A stretch of DNA of 33,144 nt, taken from NCBI GenBank assembly GCA_025934955.1, contig JAICWE010000037.1:1-33144 (forward strand). The letters run 5' to 3'. Numbering within the stretch: the first letter of the stretch is position 1; every line of letters starts with the position of its first letter. The notes beneath the pieces are model-generated. The model worked only from the letters and a program-made list of their open reading frames with translations, was not told where the DNA came from and did not search any database. Position numbers and translations under genes: made by a program. Shown here piece after piece: positions 8,593 through 14,927 of the stretch. Source of the DNA: Gemmatimonadales bacterium (GTDB taxonomy: Bacteria > Gemmatimonadota > Gemmatimonadetes > Gemmatimonadales > GWC2-71-9).

Positions 8593-9417
8593 TCAAGATA
8601 GAGTCCGGTCCGAAGCGGAGCAACGCTCGGCGAGCGCGCGCGCGACGTCCTCGAGCCGGAGCGAGCGCGGGTCGAGCGCGAGCGCTTGGGCCAGCCGCGC
8701 CGGCGGCGGAAGCGCCACCGATCCGTCGAGACCGCCGAGCACCCGCGCCAGCGGTCCGTCGGCGACGACGCGTCCGCCGGCCAGTGCGACTCCGCGATCG
8801 AGCGCTTCGACGGCGAAGCCGGCATCGTGAGTGACGGCGACGACGGCGACGCCGCGCGCGCGGCGCGCGCGCACTACCGATTCGACCAACCGGCGGGTGC
8901 GCCGGTCGAGGCCGGCGGTCGGCTCGTCGAGTAGGAGCAGGACGGGGTCGGCGACGAGTGCGGCGGCGAGCGCCACCAGCCGGCGCCGCGGCGCCGGGAG
9001 ATCGTAGGGATGCCGCGCGGCGTCGGCCGCGAGTCCGAGCTCGTCGAGCGTCGCCGTGACCGCGCCATCGATGCGGGCGGCGCTCCACCTGAGCTGCCGC
9101 GGCCCGAAGGCGAGCTCGGCGGCGACGCTGCGCTCGAACAGCTGGGTCTCCGGCTGCTGAAAGAGAAAACCGACCCGGTCGGCGAGGTCTTCCGGACCGA
9201 GCCGCGCCGTGTCGCGGCCGGCGGACTCGACCCGGCCGCCGCTCGGCGCGAGAAGCGCCATCGCCAGGCGGAGCAGGGTGGTTTTCCCCGCGCCGTTCGG
9301 CCCGACGAGCGCCACGCCATCCCCGCTTTCGACCGTGAGCATCGCGTCGGCGAGCGCGTCCGAGCCGGCGCCGGCGTAGCGGAAGGACACACGTTCGAGC
9401 CGGAGCGCTATCGCCAT
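8593..9417 (-). CDS. ECF transporter ATPase (EcfA-type), intact ATP-binding motifs but degenerate signature
   Basis: A 274-residue ABC ATPase that should energise the ECF transporter encoded just upstream. Visible motifs are Walker A GPNGAGKTT (39-47), Q-loop Q87 in FLFQQPETQLF (the QxPExQLF pattern typical of EcfA proteins), Walker B LLLLDEPTAGLD with E165, and H-loop H197 in VTHD. The ABC signature is aberrant: at the LSGGQ position it reads LPAPR (140-144), keeping only the leucine, while the flanking residues still align without a gap. The gene overlaps the other ATPase gene by ten bases and is fourth in the S-T-A-A order. It is the partner that supplies the functional nucleotide-binding residues. 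Confidence 0.93.
   Translation of the reverse strand: MAIALRLERVSFRYAGAGSDALADAMLTVESGDGVALVGPNGAGKTTLLRLAMALLAPSGGRVESAGRDTARLGPEDLADRVGFLFQQPETQLFERSVAAELAFGPRQLRWSAARIDGAVTATLDELGLAADAARHPYDLPAPRRRLVALAAALVADPVLLLLDEPTAGLDRRTRRLVESVVRARRARGVAVVAVTHDAGFAVEALDRGVALAGGRVVADGPLARVLGGLDGSVALPPPARLAQALALDPRSLRLEDVARALAERCSASDRTLS
8595..8623 (-). promoter_or_regulatory. Candidate sigma70-type promoter for HEAT-repeat gene
   Basis: On the minus strand TTGCTC (8623-8618) and TATCTT (8600-8595) are separated by exactly 17 bases. The -10 box is followed by 27 bases and then ATG 8567. It lies within the last codons of ecfA2. A match of this quality is uncommon in such GC-rich sequence, but it is a motif call only. 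Confidence 0.4.
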
Positions 9418-10244
9418 CGGGCGACCGCCTCGTCGAGCGTGAGCGGATAGGGCGGCGGCGTGCCGCCGAGACGGTGAGCCGCCCGCGCCAGCTCGGCGAC
9501 GGAGGTGCTGCCGGGGCCGTCGCTCCAGATCGCCTCGCTCGCGAGCGGCGCCGCCGGCGCGCCGTCGGACACGATCGCGCCGCCGCGGAGCAGCACCAGG
9601 CGCGACGCCGCCGCGACCATCAGGTCGGCATCCTCACTCGCGACGACCACCGCCGCGCCGCGCTCGGCCTCCGCGCGGAGGAGCGCGGCGAGGCTCGTGC
9701 GGCCGGCCGCATCGAGTGCCGACGCCGGCTCATCGAGCAGCCACACGTCGGGCGACAGCACCAGCATGGCCGCGAGGACGACGCGCTGCTGCTCGCCGCC
9801 GCTCAGCGCCTGCGGCGGGCGGGCGGACAGATGCGAGATGTCGAGCGCGGCGAGAGCCGCGGCGACCGAGATCTCGATGCGCGACCGCTGCCAGCCGAGG
9901 TTGGCCGGCGCGAAGGCGACCTCCTCCCACACCGTGGCCGCCACGCCGGAGAGCTGCACCGCGGGCGCGGCCGTTACCGAGGCGACGCGGCCCGCCAGCG
10001 CCTGACGTCCCGCACGTTCCGTCGGCTCGTGGCCGAGCAGTGTGACGCGGCCGCTCCGCTCGCCGCCGGTGTGCCGCGGCGCGAGCCCGGCGGCGACGAG
10101 GAGCAGCGTCGAGCAGCCGGCGCCGGGAAGGCCGTAGAGCCACACGACCTCGCGTCCGTCCACTGCGAGCGACACGTCGCGGAGCGCGGGCTCGGCCGCA
10201 CCGGGATAGGTGAAACTCGCACCGGCGAGCTCGACGGCCGTCAT
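9408..10244 (-). CDS. ECF transporter ATPase (EcfA-type), degenerate Walker A/Q-loop/H-loop
   Basis: A 278-residue ABC ATPase paired with the following ATPase. The signature LSGGEQQR (147-154) and Walker B WLLDEPASALD (E172) are intact. The P-loop reads GLPGAGCST (38-46) with cysteine 44 (codon TGC) replacing the invariant lysine. The Q-loop position is alanine (TAAPAVQL, 91-98), and the H-loop histidine is glutamate 204 (ASED). This subunit therefore probably binds ATP poorly in its own site while supplying a good signature to its partner. ATG 10244 overlaps the ecfT stop as ATGA. It is not a pseudogene: the frame is open, length is normal and packing is tight. Confidence 0.92.
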   Translation of the reverse strand: MTAVELAGASFTYPGAAEPALRDVSLAVDGREVVWLYGLPGAGCSTLLLVAAGLAPRHTGGERSGRVTLLGHEPTERAGRQALAGRVASVTAAPAVQLSGVAATVWEEVAFAPANLGWQRSRIEISVAAALAALDISHLSARPPQALSGGEQQRVVLAAMLVLSPDVWLLDEPASALDAAGRTSLAALLRAEAERGAAVVVASEDADLMVAAASRLVLLRGGAIVSDGAPAAPLASEAIWSDGPGSTSVAELARAAHRLGGTPPPYPLTLDEAVARWR

Positions 10245-10957
10245 CGCAGCGCCAGCCACGCGGCCGAGGCGACCACCGCGACGGCGCAGGCGACCGCGAT
10301 CGCCGCGTCGGCGGCGCGGAACGGCGTCGGCGCGAGCGGGGTGCGGTGTCGCACGCCTTCGAGCGCGCGGCTCTCCAGCGCCATCGCCCGATCGTCCAGC
10401 TCCGCGACGGCGCCGAGTACCAGCGGAAAGACCAGCGGCGGCAGCGCCCGGAGCCGGCGGCCGATGGAGCCGCGCCGGCGCAGCCCCCGCGCGCGCTGGG
10501 CCTCGGCGATCACGTGTGCGCGCGCGACCAGGCGCGGCGCCGCCTGAAGCGTGGCCACCAGCAGATAGGCCCAGGCGAACGACCAGCCCCGAACCGCGAC
10601 GGCGTCGAGGAAGCGCGAAGGATCGAACGCATCGGTGAGCGCGACAGTGGCGGTGACGATCGCGCCGAAGCGGCCGCCCTGCCCCAGCGCGATCGCGAGC
10701 CCGCTGCCCGCGAACGAACCGCGGTTCCCCTCGCCGAAGACGCCATGCAGCAGGAAGAGGAAGATCCACGGCAGCAGCGACAGGAGCGCGCCCCGCCGCA
10801 CGGCGCCGCCACGCCCGCCGGCAAGCAGCACCAGGACGACGAGCAGATAGAGCACCGGCGGCCCCCAGGGTCCCGGCAGCAGGAACGCGAGCGCCGTGAC
10901 CGCGAGTGCCAGCACAAAGGGCGTGAACGGGTGCAGCCGGGCCGGCGCGACGCTCAC
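10241..10957 (-). CDS. ecfT: ECF transporter transmembrane coupling subunit EcfT
   Basis: A 238-residue membrane protein with the EcfT layout: N-terminal hydrophobic helices (about 11-27, 34-47, 57-71), a cytoplasmic helical coupling region and C-terminal helices ending near residue 237. The two Xaa-Arg-Xaa coupling motifs that bind the ATPases are visible as ARG (156-158, in EAQRARGLRRRG) and SRA (196-198, in ALESRALEG). The start is GTG at 10957, seven bases after the S-component stop. Its stop overlaps the first ATPase start. The T component joins the substrate-binding S protein to the ATPase pair in the inner membrane. Confidence 0.9.
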   Translation of the reverse strand: MSVAPARLHPFTPFVLALAVTALAFLLPGPWGPPVLYLLVVLVLLAGGRGGAVRRGALLSLLPWIFLFLLHGVFGEGNRGSFAGSGLAIALGQGGRFGAIVTATVALTDAFDPSRFLDAVAVRGWSFAWAYLLVATLQAAPRLVARAHVIAEAQRARGLRRRGSIGRRLRALPPLVFPLVLGAVAELDDRAMALESRALEGVRHRTPLAPTPFRAADAAIAVACAVAVVASAAWLALR

Positions 10958-10964
10958 CGGCGGA

Positions 10965-11510
10965 TCAGGAGAGCCGGCGGGCGACGCGGCTCGGCAGCGC
11001 GCGCAGGAGCGCCGCGACGACGAGAAAGACGAGCGTCTTGTCCACCACGTCGGTGAGCACGCTCGCGATCGCCACCGACAGCGGCAGGGTCAGACCCGCG
11101 GCGCGCAGCGCCGTCGCGACGCCGGTGACGCCGGTCGCCGTCACGCCCCTGAAGACGAAGTAGGAGATCACCGCGGACCCGGCACCCGCGACGAGTCCGA
11201 CCGCGGCACCCCAGCCCGCGGCGCGGAGCGGCGAGCCGAAGCCGCGTGCGCCCGCGGCGACGCCGGCGAGGACCGCGATGAGCGCCTGGATCGGCGCGAA
11301 GGCGAGCATGAACACGCCGACCTGCAGCGCGATGATCGCCTGCCCCAGCACGCCGACGACGATGCCGGCCCAGGTGCCCGCGAGCAGCACCGCCAGCACC
11401 GTGCCGATGGTGTCGAGATAGACCGGGAGCCCCAGCTGGTTGACCACGAAGCCCATCGCCACGTTGATCGCGACGGCAAGAGGGACCAGCGCGAGCAGGC
11501 GGGAGGACAT
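10965..11510 (-). CDS. ECF transporter substrate-binding S component, specificity unknown
   Basis: A 181-residue protein with about six membrane helices and the S-component style LVPLAVAINVAMG, then LPVYLDTIGTVLAVLLAGTW, FAPIQALIAVLAGVAAG and a C-terminal VLTDVVDKTLVFLVVAALL. The LDTIGT-containing loop resembles the broad ECF-type riboflavin/unknown S family (PF07155-like), but the vitamin or metal bound cannot be read from it. It leads the minus-strand operon S-T-A-A, the layout of a dedicated (group I) ECF transporter. Upstream there are only 79 bases to the divergent peptidase gene, and I see no riboswitch that would name the substrate. Confidence 0.87.
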   Translation of the reverse strand: MSSRLLALVPLAVAINVAMGFVVNQLGLPVYLDTIGTVLAVLLAGTWAGIVVGVLGQAIIALQVGVFMLAFAPIQALIAVLAGVAAGARGFGSPLRAAGWGAAVGLVAGAGSAVISYFVFRGVTATGVTGVATALRAAGLTLPLSVAIASVLTDVVDKTLVFLVVAALLRALPSRVARRLS

Positions 11511-11518
11511 GGCGCATC

Positions 11519-11546
11519 AATCTAGGTTGGAGAAACGGGTCGGCAA
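11519..11546 (-). promoter_or_regulatory. Candidate promoter for the ECF transporter operon
   Basis: On the minus strand TTGCCG (11546-11541), a 16-base spacer and TAGATT (11524-11519) precede ATG 11510 by only eight bases. The transcript would be leaderless or nearly so. It overlaps the candidate promoter of the divergent gene. Motif match only. Confidence 0.3.
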
Positions 11547-11555
11547 CCCTAAGTT
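11527..11555 (+). promoter_or_regulatory. Candidate promoter for the M28 peptidase operon
   Basis: TTGGAG (11527-11532), a 17-base spacer and TAAGTT (11550-11555) lie 34 bases before ATG 11590. This fits a sigma70-type promoter in the 79-base divergent gap. Motif match only. Confidence 0.35.
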
Positions 11556-11589
11556 TGATGTCCCTCTGCCCGGCTTCTACTCGCTGCCT

Positions 11590-12903
11590 ATGACCCTGCT
11601 TCGTCCGTTCCGTTCGCGCGTCGTCGCGCTGGTTCCGCTCGCCCTCCTGCTCGTCGCGCCGGCACTCGTGGCCCAGCGTCCGCCCGTGGTGGCGGAGCAG
11701 CCGCGCGCGATCGACGACATCCGCTATCTCGCGTCCGATTCCCTCGACGGCCGTCTCACCGGGACACCGGGCGCCGACAGTGCCGCCGCGTACATTGCGC
11801 GGCGATTCGATCAGGTCGGTCTGCAGCCCGGCGCCGGCGGCTGGATGCAGAACTTCGTGGTCTCGCCTGACGCGCCGGCGGCGCTTGCGGCGCACGTCGC
11901 CGGCGTCACCGGGCGCAACGTCATCGGCATTCTGCCGGGCCGCGATCCCGAGTTGCGCAACGAGGTCGTCGTCGTCGGCGCGCACTACGATCACCTCGGC
12001 GAAGGCCAGTTCGGCAGCCTCGATCCCGACAGCACCGGCCGGGTGCACAACGGCGCCGACGACAACGCATCCGGCGTCGCGGCGCTGGTGCGCATCGCGG
12101 CCCGCGTGGCGGCGCAACCGCCGGCGCGCAGCGTCGTCTTCATCGCCTTCAGCGGCGAGGAGCTCGGACTGCTCGGCTCCAACTGGTACGTGCACCATGC
12201 GCCGTACCCGGTGGACCGCACCGTGGCGATGATCAACCTCGACATGGTCGGCCGCCTGCGGAACGATCACCTGATCATCTACGGCACCGAGACGGCGAAG
12301 GAATTCCCCAAGCTGCTCGACTCGCTCAACTGGTACGCCGGCTTCACGCTCACCAAGCAGGGTGATGGCTACGGGCCCAGCGACCAGGCATCCTTCTACG
12401 CGGCGCACCGGCCGGTGCTGCACCTCTTCACCGACCTGCACGAGGATTACCACCGCGCCACCGACGACTGGCCCAAGATCAACATCGACGGCCTGCTGCG
12501 CGTGGCGGAGTTCGCGTCCAACATCGTGCTCGCCGTGGCCAACCGGCCGGGGCCGCTGACCTTCGTGGATCTGCCGGTCCGCGCCGTCGCCGGCGCCTCG
12601 GGCTCCAGCACCATGAAGGTGCTCACGCCGGGCTACGGCGCCTATCTCGGCACCATCCCCGACATGACCGGCGGCGGCGGCGGCGTCCGGCTGACCGGCG
12701 TGCGCGCCGGCAGCCCGGCCGAGGACGCGGGGCTCCGCGCCGACGACGTCATCACGCGTATCGGCGACATGGACGTACCCGACCTCCAGGCGATGAGCGA
12801 TGCACTCCGGGCCTGCAAGCCGGGCGACGTGGTGCGGATCGTGGTGCTCCGCGGCGGCCAGCCTCTGACGCTCACCGCCACGCTCGCAACCCGAAAGGGA
12901 TAG
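11590..12903 (+). CDS. Secreted M28-family zinc peptidase with C-terminal PDZ domain
   Basis: A 437-residue exported protein. A signal peptide (about 1-28, hydrophobic core VVALVPLALLLVAPALVA) precedes an M28 aminopeptidase-type domain. The dinuclear zinc site is complete: H132 in GAHYDHLG, D157 in GADDNASG, the general base E190 with ligand E191 in FSGEELGLLGS, D218 in NLDMVGR and H288 in EDYHRATDDW. Residues about 335-437 form a PDZ domain (TGVRAGSPAEDAGLRADDVI), which may bind substrate C termini. ATG 11590 places the signal peptide at the N terminus; upstream in-frame sequence overlaps the divergent promoter region. The next gene begins directly after its stop. Confidence 0.93.
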   Translation: MTLLRPFRSRVVALVPLALLLVAPALVAQRPPVVAEQPRAIDDIRYLASDSLDGRLTGTPGADSAAAYIARRFDQVGLQPGAGGWMQNFVVSPDAPAALAAHVAGVTGRNVIGILPGRDPELRNEVVVVGAHYDHLGEGQFGSLDPDSTGRVHNGADDNASGVAALVRIAARVAAQPPARSVVFIAFSGEELGLLGSNWYVHHAPYPVDRTVAMINLDMVGRLRNDHLIIYGTETAKEFPKLLDSLNWYAGFTLTKQGDGYGPSDQASFYAAHRPVLHLFTDLHEDYHRATDDWPKINIDGLLRVAEFASNIVLAVANRPGPLTFVDLPVRAVAGASGSSTMKVLTPGYGAYLGTIPDMTGGGGGVRLTGVRAGSPAEDAGLRADDVITRIGDMDVPDLQAMSDALRACKPGDVVRIVVLRGGQPLTLTATLATRKG

Positions 12904-13359
12904 ATGCCGACGCTCGACGCCGATCGTATCGTCGCCGCGCTGCGCGGGGCGTTCGCCCGCGACGTCGGGCGCACCGAGCTGCTCCGCGTCGCCGCCGAGC
13001 GGATGCGCGCGGCGGGCCCGCCCTACACCTCGGTCTACCTGTACATGCTGCAGGGCGACGAGCTGGTGCTCGAGGCCTTCAGCGGACGCGACACGGAGCA
13101 CACCCGCATCGCGGTCGGCCACGGGGTGTGCGGCACGGCCGTCGCCACCGGACGCGACCAGAACGTCGGCGACGTGCGCTCGATCGAGAACTACATCGCG
13201 TGCAACCGGTGGACGAAGTCGGAGCTCGTCGTGCTCATCCGGCGCGGGGCGGTGATCCTGGGGCAGATCGACGTGGACTCGGACGAGGCGGATCCGTTTT
13301 CGCCGGAGGAAGAGGCCGCGGTGCGGCAGGTCGCGGACGCGCTCGCCGTGCTGCTCTAG
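12904..13359 (+). CDS. GAF-domain protein, free-methionine-(R)-sulfoxide-reductase-like
   Basis: A 151-residue single GAF domain resembling fRMsr enzymes, which reduce free methionine-R-sulfoxide. Matching segments are VGHGVCGTAVATGRDQNVGD, NYIACNRWTKSELVV and ILGQIDVDSDE. Two cysteines sit at family positions: C76 in GVCG and C100 in IACN, the latter corresponding to the nucleophile of yeast fRMsr (Cys125). The position of the resolving cysteine (yeast Cys91) is H66 here. The protein may therefore use another resolving route or be a ligand-binding paralogue. ATG 12904 abuts the peptidase stop (TAGATG). Family resemblance is good; activity is uncertain. Confidence 0.85.
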   Translation: MPTLDADRIVAALRGAFARDVGRTELLRVAAERMRAAGPPYTSVYLYMLQGDELVLEAFSGRDTEHTRIAVGHGVCGTAVATGRDQNVGDVRSIENYIACNRWTKSELVVLIRRGAVILGQIDVDSDEADPFSPEEEAAVRQVADALAVLL

Positions 13360-13363
13360 CACC

Positions 13364-14194
13364 GTGGCCGGCACGGTGGTCCGCGGCGCCACCCTCTTCG
13401 AGCGGCGCGTCGGCTCGGGGCCGCCGACCGTGGTGCTGCACGGGGGACCCGGGGCGCACCACGATTATCTCCTGCCCGGCTTCGATCTCCTGGCCCACGG
13501 TCGCGAGCTGATCTACTACGACCAGCGCGGCGGCGGGCGCTCGCCGGTGCCGCGCGACGTGCCGGTCGGCTGGAGCGAGCAGGTGGCCGACCTCGACGCG
13601 CTCCGGCAAGCGTGGGGTCTCGAGCGGCTCACCATCGCCGGATACTCCTGGGGCGGCCTGCTCGCGCTCCTGTACGCGCTTCACCACCGCGACCGGGTCG
13701 AGCGGCTCGCACTCATCTCCTCCGCGCCCGCCTGGCGCGCGGCGCGGGAGTCGTTCGAGGCGACGTTTGCCCGGCGGAACCTCGATCCGCGCTTTCAGGA
13801 GGCGCGCCGCGAGCTGCGCGAGAGCGGTCTGCGCGAGCGCGATCCCGCCGCCTTCGATCGGCGCATCTTCGAGCTCGCCGTCGCGCCCTACTTCTACGAC
13901 CCCGAGCGCGCCCGCGACCTCACGCCGTTCCGCGTCACCGGCCGGACTCAGCAGGAGATCTGGCGCGGTCTGGGCGATTACGATCTCCGGCCCGAGTTGC
14001 CGCGGCTCCGCGGCATTCCGTCGCTGGTGCTGCATGGCGAGAACGACGCGATCCCGATCGCCGCCGCGCGCGTCACCGCGGAGCTGATCGGCGCCGAATT
14101 CCACGCCGTGCCGCACTGCGGCCACGTGCCGTACGTGGAGGCGCCCGAGGCGTTCGTCGCCGCGCTCGACCCCTTCCTCCCCCGCGAGCGCTGA
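13364..14194 (+). CDS. Alpha/beta hydrolase, proline-iminopeptidase-like
   Basis: A 276-residue alpha/beta hydrolase. The oxyanion-hole motif HGGPGAHH and YYDQRGGGRS are typical of the proline-iminopeptidase (S33) branch. The triad is visible: nucleophile S95 in GYSWGG, D228 in GENDAIPI and H254 in HCGHVPY. A cap domain of mostly helices spans about 120-200. The start is GTG 13364, four bases after the preceding stop. There is no signal peptide, so it is likely cytoplasmic. It follows a secreted M28 peptidase in the same run, which fits a peptide-degradation role, but S33-like folds also include esterases and epoxide hydrolases. Confidence 0.88.
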   Translation: MAGTVVRGATLFERRVGSGPPTVVLHGGPGAHHDYLLPGFDLLAHGRELIYYDQRGGGRSPVPRDVPVGWSEQVADLDALRQAWGLERLTIAGYSWGGLLALLYALHHRDRVERLALISSAPAWRAARESFEATFARRNLDPRFQEARRELRESGLRERDPAAFDRRIFELAVAPYFYDPERARDLTPFRVTGRTQQEIWRGLGDYDLRPELPRLRGIPSLVLHGENDAIPIAAARVTAELIGAEFHAVPHCGHVPYVEAPEAFVAALDPFLPRER

Positions 14195-14220
14195 TCCCGG
14201 AGCGCGCCGCCCCCGGCGAT

Positions 14221-14226
14221 TACCTT
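14221..14226 (+). promoter_or_regulatory. Candidate -10 element, leaderless start
   Basis: TACCTT lies six bases before ATG 14233, and no ribosome-binding sequence fits between them. No convincing -35 hexamer is seen 16-18 bases upstream. It resembles the TAGATT and TAGCTT boxes in front of two other starts in this window. Confidence 0.25.
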
Positions 14227-14232
14227 TGGGGC

Positions 14233-14907
14233 ATGGCTGTCCGCCCCACCCCGTTCGCGCTGGTGTTCCACACCCTGGCCGACGAACGCTTTCCCGCCAT
14301 TCGTGACGCTCTCACCCGCGCCGACGCCGACCCGCGCGACCGCGATGGGTTCCTGCTGGCGCCCGAAGTCGTGCAGCTGCTGCGCGATCTCCGCCCGGAC
14401 GACGGCTTCGGCGAGGCGATGGATCAGCTCGTCGCCTTCGTGCACCACGCCTATCTCTGGTGGAACGGCGGCTCGCTCACGCTGCTCGCCGGGGGCGACG
14501 GCTTCGCGCGGCTGGTCTCCTTCGAGTCCCCCAATGTCATCGCGGAGTCGGATCCGGCCCTCGGCTGTTACGTGCAGCTCCCGCAGCGCCGCGTCTGGGG
14601 CCAGCCGGTGGCGGACGTGCCGCATCAGCCGCTCGACGGCATCTCGCTCCATCATGCGCCCGACGGCGCCCTCCGCGTGCTCGGTATCTTCGGGCTGCAT
14701 CAGGATCGCCTCGCGCTCACCATCGTCGAGGTCGCGGGCCCGCGGCCGCCGGGATTGGTGCGGCCGGACGGCACGCCGCTCTTCGCGCCTGCGCTCCCCG
14801 GCGCCGCGGCCGCCGGACTCCACTCGCTTCTCGGCGGCGAGGAGCTGCTCGAGCTCGGTTGGCGCGCGCGAGCGCTCGCCGGCGCCGCCGCGTGGTCGGT
14901 GCCGTGA
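14233..14907 (+). CDS. Unknown protein, 224 aa
   Basis: A soluble protein with no signal peptide or membrane helix. The N-terminal part is helical (FALVFHTLADERFPAIRDAL; FGEAMDQLVAFVHHAYLWW). The C-terminal half looks like beta strands and turns (PQRRVWGQPVADVPHQPLDG; RVLGIFGLHQDRLALTIVEV). I recognise no catalytic motif or family. ATG 14233 follows a promoter-like TACCTT. Its stop (TGA 14905-14907) overlaps an in-frame GTG of the following PolX-like gene as GTGA, so the two are probably co-translated. That places it at the head of a run with DNA-repair-type genes, though no direct DNA-related feature is visible in it. Confidence 0.72.
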   Translation: MAVRPTPFALVFHTLADERFPAIRDALTRADADPRDRDGFLLAPEVVQLLRDLRPDDGFGEAMDQLVAFVHHAYLWWNGGSLTLLAGGDGFARLVSFESPNVIAESDPALGCYVQLPQRRVWGQPVADVPHQPLDGISLHHAPDGALRVLGIFGLHQDRLALTIVEVAGPRPPGLVRPDGTPLFAPALPGAAAAGLHSLLGGEELLELGWRARALAGAAAWSVP

Positions 14908-14927
14908 CCGAGAGCGTCCGCGACTTC

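Noticed and set aside
9408..10244. First ECF ATPase as a pseudogene because its P-loop lysine is missing
   Set aside because: The frame is intact, length is normal, signature and Walker B are kept, and the losses match complementary changes in its partner.
11511..11589. Riboswitch upstream of the ECF transporter operon
   Set aside because: Only 79 bases separate the divergent genes, the likely -10 box sits eight bases before the start, and no conserved riboswitch core was seen.
10954..13392. 812-codon minus-strand open frame over the M28 and GAF genes
   Set aside because: Composition is low-complexity Arg/Ala/His, and it covers the opposite strand of genes with complete catalytic motifs.
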